In this document: positions 33,472 to 44,984 of the stretch, in pieces
How positions within the stretch are numbered: the stretch's first letter is position 1
How the letters are laid out: every line of letters starts with the position of its first letter
Origin: Macrotis lagotis
Taxonomy: Eukaryota > Chordata > Mammalia > Peramelemorphia > Peramelidae
Reading direction: 5' to 3'
NCBI RefSeq assembly: GCF_037893015.1
Contig: NC_133665.1
Location: 197,196,714-197,260,713 of the forward strand
Length of the DNA: 64,000 nucleotides
The notes under the pieces: generated by a model
What the model was told of the DNA's origin: nothing
The model's input: only the letters and a program-made list of their open reading frames with translations
The model's database searches: none
Program-made: the position numbers and the translations under genes

Positions 33472-33978
33472 TGAATGAAAAGAAAAACCTGCTAGAGTGA
33501 GAGAAAATTGTACATTTTATTCATGAACCTTGCAAGATACACCTTACAATAATACAGGTACCTCACCTAGGCATGAGGCACGAATTAGTCTTCAAAGTCA
33601 GGTAATTTATGGTCTTCAGAAACTCTTTCCCTTCCCTCTTGGATGTTCATAGGCTCTCCAGAGTTTGAGTTACAATCTAAGAGGTCCACACATTCCATGA
33701 CATGCCCCTAATTTGACCCCCCCCCCCCACATCATATGATTTATAATATGCTAAAGAACTCAAATTGTCACGGGGGTGTATGGGTTAATATTCAATTACC
33801 TAATTACCAAACTCAGTAGCATAACATCTTGAGAACCCTTTTGGGGTTTGCTATCCCTGTAATGGGAGTAGGAAAACTCTTCCAGCCTTGAGATTGGCTG
33901 GGCCATTCCCCCTTTGGAATGGATTCCCTAAGGGCTCCCTGCCACACCCTGGGAAGAACACCCTACATTCCTCCCAGA
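33472..33978 (-). repeat. solo LTR of the ERV-A family
   Basis: On the minus strand it follows the ERV-A LTR throughout: GGGAGGAATGTAGGGTG start, AAAGGGGGAATGGCCCAGCC, CCCCCGTGACAATTTGAGTT, GTCATGGAATGTGTGGACCT, GAGAGCCTATGAACATCC, poly(A) signal AATAAA and CTCACTCTAGCA. No viral interior lies on either side, so it is a recombined solo LTR. Edges are approximate and no TSD was seen. A C-run lies at 33717-33729. Confidence 0.82.
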
Positions 33979-34317
33979 GTGGTCGAACAGGTTGACTTCC
34001 CAAAGGGAGATAAGCAATTCAACTGAGGAATGAGTGAGCTTTCAAAGGGATAGGAACAGTGACTGGAGAGCAGACACAAAGGGTGGTCGCTCAAAGACTT
34101 AATCACTTCAGGCAAGGGCAGGGATCCATTGTTTTGTTAACAGGAATTTGTATTATGCCTGGGGACAGGGATTTACTAGGAGTCCTTGCCAGGGAGTGTC
34201 AAGATACTTAAGTTCATGGAACTCATCTAGATACAACTTTCCACAATTGGCAGGACTTGTCTGAAAGTAACATTGAAGCTACTCTGTCAATCTGCACCTT
34301 CTGAATACTTGAATTAT
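33979..34317. other. unassigned stretch
   Basis: No recognised features. Confidence 0.3.
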
Positions 34318-34350
34318 GAGGGGGGAGGGAGGGAGGGAGGAAGGGAGAGA

Positions 34351-34427
<77 letters not shown>
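34318..34427. repeat. (GGGA)n then (GA)n microsatellite
   Basis: Pure GA dinucleotides for roughly 80 bases after a GGGA-rich lead. The Arg-Glu and Leu-Ser frames across it are artefacts. Confidence 0.95.
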
Positions 34428-34429
<2 letters not shown>

Positions 34430-34677
34430 GAACAAAGGGTGACTTGGCTAGGAGAAAACCACTCTACTTGGGGTTTTAATTCAAATCTGTCACACAATTT
34501 AGGAATAGACAAGCAGTTTTGCTGAGACAAAGTTTCAGTGTGCCCTTTGCTCATCAGAGTAGTCTCACCCTCCAAGCAATTGCCACTATACATTTTATAC
34601 CAATCTTAAAACAAAAGATGAAATTCAACAGCAAAGCAAAAAAAGAACCAAGTTTGAATTGAGGGCATTTTATTTTG

Positions 34678-34805
34678 AGAGGTAGTGTGGTACAGTGAGC
34701 AGAGTCCTAGGGCCTAGGTTCAAATTCCAGCCCTGGATGACCTGGCAGAAAATCACTAAATATTTCAGAGCCTCCATTTCCTCAATTGTAAAATGAGACA
34801 GTTGT
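34678..34805 (+). mobile_element. MIR-type SINE
   Basis: GGTAGTGTGGTACAGTGAGC, CAAATTCCAGCCCTGGATGA and CCATTTCCTCAATTGTAAAA are in MIR order. Confidence 0.75.
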
Positions 34806-34914
34806 AGTAGATGAAAAAGCCAAATTCTAAGGGTCTGAGACTTCCGGAGATGAATGTCTTCTACCCAATCTTCTGGTTTAAGTGAGGACAAGATACTCTC
34901 ATAATCTATTTCTT

Positions 34915-36545
34915 TTTTTATTTTAATATTTTATTGATTTATTTTTTCAACACAATAGAATGGTATTCTTCAATAATCATTTTTGCATGATTTTGAGTTT
35001 TACATTTTTCTTCCTCCCCTCCCTCTGACAGAAAGCAAACTAATAGAAACTCCATGTGCACGATCATGCTAAACATAGATCCTTTGTAGTTATCTCATAA
35101 TATAATACATAATATAGATTCAGGAAGGCTCGGCTACTTTCACCAAACAGAGCCATAGCCAGGCTAATGTCAAACACTGGGGGAAATATCATTCTGAAAC
35201 AAATCACTCCCCCCTTTAAACCACTTAACCTGAAAGGTTCCCTTTTCAGGATGGTCAAATATGAACAAAGAACTGCATTGGGTTCCACAAGTCACCAACC
35301 AGGAGAACAATCAGTCATGCCTCAATACCCCTCAATTTCCATTTCTTTGACACTACAAAAAAGAGCTGCTATGAATATTTTTGTACAAGAGGGATTTTAA
35401 CCCTTTTTCATGATCTCTTCAGGATGCAGTCCCAGTAGTGGTATTGCTGGATCAAAGGGTATACATATTTTGGGCATAATTACAAATTGCTCTCCAGCAA
35501 GGTTGGAGAAGTTCACACCTCTACCAACAATACCTTAGTGTACCAGTTTTCCCATATCCCCTCCAATACTGGTCATTTTCCTTCCCAGGTATATTGATCA
35601 ATCTGAGAGATGTGAGGTGGCATCTCAGAGATGCATTAATTTACATTTCTTAAATCAATAATGATTTAGAACAATTTTTTTCATATGAACATAGTTTTGA
35701 GATTTTGAGAATTGCCTTTCCATTTCTTTTGACCACTTATCATTTGGGATTGACTTAGTTTTTCATAAATTTGACTCAGTTCTCTATATATTTTAGAATG
35801 ACTCCTTTGTCAGAAACACTAGTTTAAAAATTGTTTCCCAATTTACTACATTCCTAATCTTGGTTGCAGTGCTTTTTTTTGGTGCAACCCCTTTTTAATT
35901 TAATGCAATCAAAATTATCCAGTTTGTTTTTTTATAATGTTCTCTGTCTCTTCTTGGGTCATAAACCATTCCCTTTCCCATAAATCTGATAGGTAAAAAT
36001 TCCTTGTTCTCCTAATTGGCTTATGATATCACCTATTATTTTTAAATCCTGTACCTATTTTGACCTTATCTTGATGCAGGGTGTGAGATATTGGTCTATG
36101 CCTAGTTTCTGCCATACTATCTTCCCAGAAGTTTTTAAATGAAGAATGAGTTTTTATCCCAGAAGCTGGACTCTTTAGGTTTATCAGACAGCAAATAATT
36201 ATAGTTACTTGCTGTCTCTTTTACACCTAATCTATTCCACTGATTCACCACTCTATTTCTTAGCCAGTACCAAACAGTTTTGATGACTGATGCTTTATAA
36301 TTTTATTATAATAATATAATAAATATGATATAATATAATGCTATGTAATGTAATATAATATAACAATATGGTAAGCTAGGCCACCTTCCTATGCATTTTA
36401 AAAAATTAATCCTTTGATATTCTTGATCTTTTGTTCCTCCATATGAATTTAGTTACTATTTTACCTAGCTTCCTAAAGTAATATTTTGGAAGTTTGATGG
36501 GTTTGGCACTAAATAAGTAATTTAATTTAGGTAGAATTGTCATTT
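34915..36545 (-). mobile_element. L1 3' part (ORF2 C-terminus and 3' UTR)
   Basis: On the minus strand, running from right to left, it shows a reverse-transcriptase-distal ORF2 stretch (the complement of 35.93-36.02 kb reads GKGNGL then KTNWIILIALN in broken frames). Next comes the conserved end with the complement of TGCTGGATCAAAGGGTATAC, then a 3' UTR ending at an A-rich tail near 34.92 kb. Full of stops. An AT-rich patch lies at 36296-36365. Confidence 0.75.
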
Positions 36546-36824
36546 ATATTGTATTGGCTCAACCCACCCTCCCTCCTCCATTTTAGAATCACCATCCTCA
36601 TCCACTTGGATCATTGTGGTGGTCATTGCTAGAGTTGTGATATGGAGGACCTAGAATTCATACAGGCAGAACTGGAAGGGAGTCATTAGGCAGCAGGCAC
36701 TATGGTCTTCCCTTCCCAAACACAAGCATGCACTGTGAGGGCCTTTGGTTTGCTTTCTTCCTTGACTGATAGTCTCCCTGTAACTCTTAGCTTCTAGATA
36801 ACCCTACTTCATATAAGCCTTATT
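36546..36824. other. unassigned stretch
   Basis: No recognised features. Confidence 0.3.
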
Positions 36825-36990
36825 ATCACTGATGATGCACATATTATTCTCATTTCATTGATAAAGATAGAGAGGTTCAAGAAAGTTTTCAGAGTCACAC
36901 ACCCAAGGAAAGCTAGAGTTAGGGCTTGACATCGGGTCTTCCTTCCACCACAATGTCTCTCAAGTCCAACACTCCAGATCCTAGCAGATG
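36825..36990 (-). mobile_element. MIR-type SINE
   Basis: TTCTCATTTCATTGATAAAG, AGAGTCACACACCCAAGGAA and GAGTTAGGGCTTGACATCGG follow reverse MIR order. Confidence 0.6.
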
Positions 36991-38155
36991 CAAGGCAGGC
37001 TACAGCAGTGAAGGTCTGACCCTGACATCTTCCTTCTGTGTCTCCATTCAATCCCTTAAATACTGATACCTCATCCTGCAGTTCATCTTCTCCTGAATAA
37101 CTTTTGAGGAGCAGAGCTTTTCCTTGGAATCTGTCAATATACAAAGGCATAAGCAGAATGGGAGAGGAAGCATCCCTCTGGGTCATAGTCATGGGCTTCC
37201 AGCATCTTGGGTGATGGCAAGCACAGGAAATTATACTATATTCAGACAATATCAAGAACCAGAAGAAGTGGGGAAAAAAAAATCACAAAATTATAAATGT
37301 AGACTTGGGTGAAGGGCAAACTAGAATGATCATCTAAATCTGGAATGGACTGACTCAATTATCAAGTTATTTTGTTCTGGAACTCTTTTCTTAAAACAGA
37401 ACATGGCTACATTGTAAAGGAATATTTATTCTGCTTTAAGTTGTACCAGCTGCTCTCTTTGCTTCTTGACAAAATGAAGGCTGTAACCTGAATAGCTCTT
37501 GCCTGGTGAGCTACAGAAACCCTGGGAAAACCCATGATTCCTTATCTTTGAACTGTTTTTATCTTGGAGGCAATTGTTCTGCCACATGTGAAGGTCCCAT
37601 TACTGAAAAACAATGGATGCAAAAGATGTTCTTATTGTGTTGGTTAAATTTTTAAAAATTTAATCACATGTATTTTTTTGGGGGGGAGGGCAGCATCAGT
37701 TTCTAGGCAAAAGAAGGTATGAAAGCTAAAGGAAAAACTGGGCCATATATTTTGCATTAATACATCTTCACAAGAGTGGAATCGTCCAGAGTAATATCAG
37801 CAATTTGGATTTTCATTAGTCTTTGGGAAGCTTACTCAGCATTTGAATGAAAACTCATCTCATATTTTCACAGTTTAGACATATTCTTCTTATTGAAGAC
37901 TTCACATATGGTGCCACTGGGGACCACAAAAAAGATCTGTTTGCAGGAATGCTGTGATTGCTGTCCTGGAAATAGCTCAGTTCAGTTCACTTACCTTCTG
38001 TTTAGTAGAATTAAATGTCTCAAAAATGGGTAGAAGACTACTCTCATTAGGAATTCAAAGAGGTCACCTCCTTTTGCCTATATTTAAAAAATTAAAGACC
38101 AAAAGAACTTTGAAAGAAAGAAAATTTAATACTAAGTTGTTAAGTCATTGGAGGA
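36991..38155. other. unassigned stretch
   Basis: About 1.2 kb with no recognised gene or repeat. Open frames are below 70 codons apart from a minus-strand frame overlapping the MIR. Confidence 0.3.
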
Positions 38156-38159
38156 AATA

Positions 38160-38560
38160 ATAATTCAATTCAATTGAATGAGAATTTATATAGAAACCTC
38201 TAATTCTGAGGCATAGGGAATTCTGCCTGGGTGGTGCACATAAAGACCCATGAGCAAGATGACCTCAATTCTAAAGGACCTAAATTCTACTGGAGGAAGA
38301 ATGCTCACAAGTTAGTAAATACATATCTTTCCAAAGAAACTCTAAAGTATTTCCCAAAGTGGGACAGGACTAGCTACTCTGAGGATAAGGAAAAGCAGAA
38401 TGTGAGTAAAATTTCACGTGAGCCTTGCAGGGACTGAGGGATTTCTTGTGTTAGAGATAAAAAGGAGCAATAATTAAGGTAAAGAGTAAGGAGGTGGTGC
38501 AGCTGTGGAAAAAGCAAAGAAATATCAGGATAGTTGAAATTCAGTGCACTTGGGAAAGGA
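38160..38560 (+). repeat. old interspersed repeat, family not determined
   Basis: AGTTAGTAAATACATATC, GTGAGCCTTGCAGGGACTGA and AAGAGTAAGGAGG resemble the same ancient repeat as at 21.2-22.4 kb, in an earlier part of its sequence. Confidence 0.35.
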
Positions 38561-38860
38561 GTATGAAATCAACCCAAATGGCCAGTAAGAGTCACCTGGG
38601 TTTTCACTCAATCACAAAGGTGAGCTGAATGTGAATGAGGCCCAAGTATCCTTACTTAAATGATCAATCACTCAAAGGAATGTCAGTTGGGTGTAATAGA
38701 AAGAATAAAGTAATTGGCTGAAAGAAAAAGTTTGTCCTATGGGTTTTATATAAAATAGCAAGCCAGTTTGGAAACCTCATTCCAATTGTTTTGTAGCATG
38801 GGCCAGACAATTCTAGTGAATCCCCTGAGAAGGACCTGTATAGATGTGGGCTTGAAGGAG

Positions 38861-38906
38861 TCTCTATGTCTCTGTCTCTGTCTCTGTCTCTGTCTCTCTG
38901 TCTCTG

Positions 38907-38940
<34 letters not shown>
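38861..38940. repeat. (TCTCTG)n / (TC)n microsatellite
   Basis: Repeating TCTCTG units grading into pure TC. The Cys-Leu and Arg-Asp frames across it are artefacts. Confidence 0.95.
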
Positions 38941-39535
38941 ACATAGAAGGGTTCTAATGACTCAAACCTCCCTGACAATCCAGCAGTATCCCCAGGACTA
39001 TAGTGACTACTGATAGCATCATAAGCAAAGATAATGGTGTATAATGGGGAAAGTCAGCTTCAGGACTCCCTGGGAAGCTCAGAATAAAGCCACACTTTCC
39101 CTAAGGAGAAGCACCTTGAGGATTCCAGAAAAAGGAATTCAGGAGGATCTGTGAGTTATCCCATTTTCCATATATGCACTCTAAACTTGTGATCACTTTC
39201 CCTTGGATTACATGTATATGTTCTTGTGGAGAAAATCTCTTAGCATTTTATGAGCATTTTGGACCACACTTACTATCCCACCTTAGTAGGTAATTACTTC
39301 TAGTGACTAATATCTATTAGCTGATCATTATAGGAGAGGCACTACGATACAGACAAATGAACCCTAGCACTCCAAAATGACCTGCATCTTTCTCATTTTG
39401 AAGAACCCTGAGAGGAGACAGAAAAAGCATATAGCTTTTGGAGACCCAACCAACCCCTACTGGATGAATGAGTCACAGAGTCTATGCTATAAAAAACTTT
39501 GATTCAGATTACATAAAACTTCAAATATGAAGTAG
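38941..39535. other. unassigned stretch
   Basis: No recognised features. Confidence 0.3.
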
Positions 39536-39539
39536 AGGA

Positions 39540-40000
39540 GGGCTTAGGGAGGCCTTCTTGACCAGGGGAACAATCAAATTAGTGCTGTAGAAATATGATT
39601 TGACTGCTATGGTGGAGGATAGATTGGAGAAAAGAGAAATCAGAAAGCCAATCAGGAGATTATTGAAGTAATTTTTGAAACTGTTCAGTTGAGATTTCAA
39701 GTATAAGTAATGATGGAGGCTCTGTGAGTATAAGAAGCAAAAAAAAACCCCAAAACAAAACAGGGAAAAGATACTGTTAAATAGATAATTCCTGAAAACT
39801 GATTTGATTGCAGAAGAGGTTGAGAGAGGAGGTAATTATAAAGTGGCATTTAAGGACTTGAGTGACAGGGAACTTTCTCTCAATACAAAAGTGGAGAAGT
39901 TGAGAAGATTTAGGGATGGAATGAAGGAGTGCATTTTTGGATATGATGGATTTGTTGGTGGGAATCTCCATGGGCTGATGGAAAATGTTCAAGATAGAGA
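39540..40000 (+). repeat. old interspersed repeat, family not determined
   Basis: TTTGACTGCTATGGTGGAGG, GATTATTGAAGTAATTTTTG and GATATGATGGATTTGTTGG match parts of the repeat described at 21.2-22.4 kb. Confidence 0.4.
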
Positions 40001-40156
40001 ATCAGTTACGATCTATTGCTCCTAAGGATTTAGGAGCCCTTCTTTATTTATGTGTCACTGAGTCCTTAGCAGGTTGGTGATACTCATCAACGCCATCTCA
40101 GAACATGTTTTAAGTTCATAAAATGCATTTGATTAGATTTGGTCAAGAAATACAAG

Positions 40157-40292
40157 GGCTGGGGCAGCTAGGTGGTGCAGTGGATAGAGGGCCAGTTTTG
40201 GAGAGTTCAAATTTGACCTCAGATACTTAGTAATTATCTAGCTGTGTGACCTTGGGCAAGTCACTTAACCCTACTGCCTTGCCAAACACAAA
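40157..40292 (+). mobile_element. marsupial tRNA-derived SINE
   Basis: Sense copy with GGGGCAGCTAGGTGGTGCAG head and CCTTGGGCAAGTCACTTAAC, flanked by a perfect 13 bp duplication CAAGAAATACAAG (40144-40156; 40293-40305). A deletion removes several bases of the body near 40200. Confidence 0.95.
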
Positions 40293-40374
40293 CAAGAAAT
40301 ACAAGATCTAAAACCCTGGATCTGACATAGGGAAGAATTGAGTTCTCAACCAGAGTAAGATAAGACACCTACTA

Positions 40375-40665
40375 ATTTTACTACTTGACCTTGGGCAATT
40401 CAGTAAACTCCTATCTGTGTTTCTTCTGCTATAGAACTCAACTCCCATACTTATTATGAGGCTCAAATGAAACCATATGAATGTTATTTATTATTAGTAG
40501 TAATTTATAGTATTTAATAATATTTAAAGTGTTAAAGAAATGATTTTCAATTGTTAATATGATTGTTATATTAATATTACATTAATATATGACAATAATT
40601 TTCTTATTTTACAAGTAAGTAAAATGAGGCTCAGAGGCTCATGATGGGATCTAAACTCAGATTTC
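40375..40665. mobile_element. MIR-like remnants
   Basis: CTTGACCTTGGGCAATTCAG and the patch TTATTTTACAAGTAAGTAAA followed by ATGAGGCTCAGAGGCTC look like eroded MIR pieces in opposite orientations. Boundaries are uncertain. Confidence 0.4.
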
Positions 40666-40671
40666 AATATA

Positions 40672-40751
40672 GTGTCTGAGGTCGCATTTGAACCCAGGTA
40701 CTCCTGACTCCAAGGCCGGTGCTCTATCCACTACACCACCTAGCCGCCCCC
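40672..40751 (-). mobile_element. marsupial SINE, head half only
   Basis: Reverse-oriented: TGTCTGAGGTCGCATTTGAA to CACCTAGCCGCCCC. The 3' half and T-tract that should lie to the left are missing. Reverse-transcribed SINEs usually lose the head rather than the tail, so the loss is probably a later deletion. Confidence 0.85.
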
Positions 40752-40824
40752 TGCTGCTCTTTTTTTTTTTAGTGGATAGTGGGTAGGTAGAGGATAGTTT
40801 CTCATAGAAGCTTTTTTAGTGGGT

Positions 40825-41161
40825 TGCTCGGGGACCTATCCCGAGCTGTCGCCTAGATGCATACCTCTTCCCGGTCTTTGGACGTCACGGACCCTCCTTG
40901 GGGAATGGAGGGCCATAACTGGACAGAGCACCGGTTGTAGTCTAACAAGCAGGTCTTTACTGCTTACATTGCAGGGAAAAATGGCTCTGGGCTTCCCCAG
41001 CCCCGGCCCTGTTATAGTCCCAAGTTCCTCCCTTGTCCCCCCCCCCCCCATGGGCGGAGCCGTTCCTGTTAAACGGCTGTTCCCAGCGCCCATGTGGGGT
41101 TCACACCCCCAGGCGTCTCCTAGCCCATAGGTGGCCAAGGTCCAGAGCTGGGTCCCTAACA
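40825..41161 (-). repeat. GC-rich solo LTR with 6 bp target duplication
   Basis: On the minus strand it runs from TGTTAGGGACCCAGCTCTGG to CCCCGAGCA, giving TG...CA ends, and is bounded by GTGGGT on both sides (40819-40824; 41162-41167). A TATAA-like GGACTATAACAGGG and an AGTAAA poly(A)-like signal (in AAGCAGTAAAGACC) lie in LTR order. Length 337 bp and a 6 bp duplication fit betaretrovirus-class elements. It is unlike the AT-rich surroundings and has no viral interior. A C-run lies at 41039-41050. Confidence 0.82.
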
Positions 41162-41167
41162 GTGGGT

Positions 41168-41793
41168 AGCTCCTCATAGAAGCTAAGCATCTTTCTTAGC
41201 AGCTCCCTTTGAAGCGTGGCATAGTCATATGAGGAATCTTTTCCTCCCTTGCATGAAGCAGATCCTCCCCATCTTTCCTATCCTCTTGAGATGAAAGGGA
41301 AGAACTTGAGACCAAGAATGACCTAGCTAGCAGGCAGATGAGGTGCTCCAGGTGACACATTCATCTCTATTTTACTCCTCATGATTCTGGTGAATGAAAA
41401 ATAAAATCATAATAATGGTTTCCAGCTTGGGATCATGTTGAAAATGGTTCATGTGCTAGTGAGAGTTCCCTGCAGTTTGCCCTTTTCAAGGTAATTCATC
41501 CACAGTGTTGTTGACAGCAGCTACCTGAAGCCCCTACACACTCTAGCTTGCCTTCCCTTGCTCAGTGGGAAAGTTGGTTGTCTGCTTGCATTTCTGTTTG
41601 CTGACCCTTTGCTAAGGTAGGACTCTGACTCCAGGGTGGGATGTCAAGCTTCTGTGGTTTTCTGCATCTGTTTTCAGAACTGCTTCTGGGACCTGCATGT
41701 CTTCAGTTCTTCCAAGGTATTATGACCTAAGGAGCCGATATCTCCTGCTCTCCTTGCCTGTGCTTTGGTCTGTGAGTGACCACTAGCAGAGCT
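41168..41793. other. unassigned stretch
   Basis: No recognised gene or repeat. Confidence 0.3.
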
Positions 41794-41808
41794 TTCTGCC
41801 CTAGAACT

Positions 41809-41962
41809 TTTTTTTTTTAGGTTTTTTGCAAGGCAAATGGGGTTAAGTGGCTTGCCCAAGGCCACACAGCTAGGTAAGTATTAAGTGTCTGAGACTGGAT
41901 TTGAACCCAGGTACTCCTGACTCCAAGGACAGTGCTTTATCCACTACACCACCTAGCCGCCC
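41809..41962 (-). mobile_element. marsupial tRNA-derived SINE
   Basis: Reverse-oriented full copy, flanked by TTCTGCCCTAGAACT on both sides (41794-41808; 41963-41977), a perfect 15 bp duplication. Confidence 0.96.
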
Positions 41963-41977
41963 TTCTGCCCTAGAACT

Positions 41978-42400
41978 GAGGAGGACCTCACTGCCCTGCA
42001 GCCCCAAGCCCTAGTAGTGTTCTATGGTTCATCCTTGCCTTGGTCCTGCCAGCTGGATCCCAATAGGGGGAAAAAAACCACAGAGTCCTGCTAGCAAAGA
42101 GGCTCTGGGATCTCCTGACCATATATATGACCCCCTGCCTATCTGTAGGCTGAGGGCTCTGGCAGCAGCTGCTGCTGATTCAGGGAGTCTCAAGACCTAC
42201 TCTTTGGTGGCCCTGGCATCAAAAACTATTTCTGGTACTGGAAGAAGTCCCTGGTCTAGGTATTCCCGAGACATGTGGGCGATATGTACAGTCAATCAAT
42301 CAATAGACATTCAGTTTATGGATCTGGTGTGATTGAAACTAATTCTTATTTTAAAACTTTGTCTCTTGTACTCAATGGAATATGATTCATAAATATTAAT
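41978..42400. other. unassigned stretch
   Basis: No gene recognised. A 102-codon frame at 42024-42332 has no domain. Confidence 0.3.
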
Positions 42401-42404
42401 TACA

Positions 42405-42525
42405 AGTCTCTGGACTAAGAGGCAAAGTTTCAGACATTTACTAACTGGGTGAATCAGGGCAAACCCTGGACATTCTTTGGTCCTCAGTCTCCTCATCTTT
42501 GAAAGAAGAGGCTGGTGCCCCAGCC
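42405..42525 (+). mobile_element. MIR-type SINE
   Basis: TCTGGACTAAGAGGCAAAGT, ACTAACTGGGTGAATCAGGG and CTCAGTCTCCTCATCTTTGA follow MIR order. Confidence 0.6.
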
Positions 42526-42529
42526 TCCT

Positions 42530-43405
42530 GTTTGGCTGTGCCTCACTCTGCTTATTCTAAAAATGAAAGTGGATATCTCTTGTTAAGAATATAATGATAT
42601 TAAATGTGAAAAATATTCTTTTTTCCTCCTGACCCTGAGTAATTGCTTCACACAAATCTTTCTCTAACTTTGTATTTTTGTGACATCCATGGCAAAATAG
42701 TTTCATCTGGCACTGATATATAATAAAATATGTGCAATCATTTCCCAATCTGAAGATATCCATCATTTATAAGTGCATATAGATGTTTATAAGTATATTT
42801 ATATGCATGTGGTATGATACATATATAAGCTTGTATGTCTATAATATATCTCTATTTCTAATAAAAATTTTTTACAAAATATAAATGAAAATTTAAAAGG
42901 TGAACATGGATCTGTTCATAAATAATTTTTAAAAAGGCTAAATTCAACTTAACAGACATTTATCACAAGCCATTTATTGTTAATTGACTATATATTTTTA
43001 ACTATTTAATGGAATTAAAATACCTAAACACTGGCAATATCTAAAAGTATAAAGTGCTGCTTTAGTGGGTTGCCACTCCTTGATTGCCTTAAAGCAAGGG
43101 CTTTATGCCCATCTATAAGGCTTATTCTGTAGTTTTCTGCATATGATTGTCCATTCCTCCAATGGTTTATGCTGCCCCTCCCCCACCCCAGTCACTAGAC
43201 TTGACCTTCAAACTGGACTATTGAACTTTAACATTCTGTCTCTTACCTAATCACATCTGTATACATCATGCCTCCTAGAATGAATTTCTTCTTCTTAAAC
43301 TTCTCTTCCTGTGGCTGATTCTAGTCCATCTCACATTAGATTTCTCTGTAAATGTATTCTTCTCATGTAGAATGAAAGACTCCTGATGTCAGGAATGTTA
43401 TTTTA
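42530..43405. other. AT-rich unassigned stretch
   Basis: No gene or clear repeat recognised. Confidence 0.3.
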
Positions 43406-43409
43406 AGCA

Positions 43410-43830
43410 AAAACATTTTTTTTAAACATTTATTTTTAATTTATGATCTAACACATTTCTATGATACTATAAAAAAGATGTTTGTACATGAAACTGCAAA
43501 TTCATTATATATATAACTTGCTATTCCTTTTAAATCTATCATAATTTAACATGCAATTCTATTCTTCTTTCCTCTTTCAGTTCTCCAGAGATGGTTACCA
43601 TTAGATGCAAATAGGAATATATGTTTAATATTATTCTGTACATACTATCTGTCACTTCTTTCTCTGGATGCAAGTAGCATTTTTCTTCATGTGTCCTTAA
43701 TAGTTTGGGTACTCATAATAGTCAATAATTTATTTGCTCAAAGTTCTTCTTAAAACAATAATACATTCTCTTGCATCTCCTCATTTCACTATTATTTCAT
43801 GCAAGTCTATGTTTTTTTAAGATCATCAAG
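43410..43830 (-). mobile_element. old L1 3' UTR fragment
   Basis: T-rich start AAACATTTATTTTTAATTTA, then TGTACATGAAACTGCAAATT and CTTGCTATTCCTTTTAAATC, in the style of marsupial L1 3' ends read in reverse. It is followed by a second, better L1 3' end. Confidence 0.5.
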
Positions 43831-43844
43831 CTCATCATTTCTTT

Positions 43845-44960
43845 TATTTCCTTTTTAAATTTAAATTTAATTTAATTTTAATTAATTTTTTAATTTTAAT
43901 CTTTAATTTTATTAATTTTGAGTTTTACAATGTTTCCCCTAATCTTGCTCCCCCCCCCACTGAAGGCATTCTATTAGTCTTTACATTGTTTCTGTGGTAT
44001 ACATTGATCTTAGTTGAATGTGATGAGAGAGAAATCATATCTTTAAGGAAGATAAAAAGTATAAGAGATAGCAAAATTACATAAAAAGATAACAGTTTTT
44101 TTTCCTAAATTAAAGGTAATAGTCTTTGATCTTTGTTCAAACTCCACAATTATTTCTCTGGATACAGATGGTATTCTCCATTGCAGATAGTCCAAAATTG
44201 TCCCTGGTTGTTGCCCTGATGGAATGAGCAAGTTCATTAAGGTTGATCATCGCCCCCATGTTGCTGTTAGGTTGTACAATGTTTTTCTGGTTCTGCTCAT
44301 CTCACTCAGCCATTAGTTCATGCAAATCCTTCCAGGCTTCCCTGAATTCCCATCTCTCTTGGTTTCTAATAGAACAACAGTGTTCTGTGACATACATATA
44401 CCGAAGTTTGTTAAGCCATCTCCCAGCTGAAGGACATTTACTTAATTTCCAATTCTTTGCCACCACAAACAGGGCTGCTATGAACATTTTTGTACAAGTG
44501 ATGTTTTTACTCTTTTTTCATAATCTCTTCAGGATATATACCCAGTAGTAGTATTGCTGGATCAAAGGGTATGCACATTTTTGTCACTCTTTGGGCATAA
44601 TTTCAGATTGCTCTCCAGAAAGGTTGGGTGAGTTCACAGCTCCACCAACAATGTATTAGTGTCAGATTTCCTACATCCCTTCCAACATTGATCATTGTCC
44701 TTTCTGGTTATATTGGCTAGTATGAGAAGTGTGAGGTGGTATTCCAGAGATGCTTTAATTTGCATTTCTCTACTAAGTAATGATTTAGAGCAATTTTTCA
44801 TATGACTATGGATTGCTTTGATTTCCTCATCTCTAAATTGCCTTTGCATATCCTTTGACCATTTTTCAATTGGGGAATGGCTTGTTCTTTTTGAAAATTT
44901 GACACAGTTTTCAGTATATTTTAGAAATGAGTCCTTTGTCTTCATTTGTCTTCATTTATT
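43845..44960 (-). mobile_element. L1 3' end with ORF2 C-terminus
   Basis: On the minus strand, 44945-44634 reads SPIEKWSKDMQRQFRDEEIK and HMKNCSKSLLSREMQIK. The region around 44560-44520 has the IPFDPAILLLGIYP-type end, and 44487-44302 reads MFIAALFVVAKNWKLSKCPS. These are the hallmarks of the L1 ORF2 C-terminus. The 3' UTR follows leftward to about 43845. Stops and a frameshift separate the pieces. The 3'-most 300 bases match the 3' ends of half-L1 A and, in part, C. Confidence 0.9.
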
Positions 44961-44984
44961 TCTTGATCTTAAGCCATATTTTTT

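Noticed and set aside
34223..34593. Leu-Ser and Arg-Glu repeat frames
   Set aside because: Translations of the GA microsatellite.
38664..39013. Cys-Leu and Arg-Asp repeat frames
   Set aside because: Translations of the TCTCTG microsatellite.
40819..41177. Two open frames of about 100 codons in the GC-rich block
   Set aside because: The block has LTR ends, LTR signals and a target duplication; the frames are incidental.
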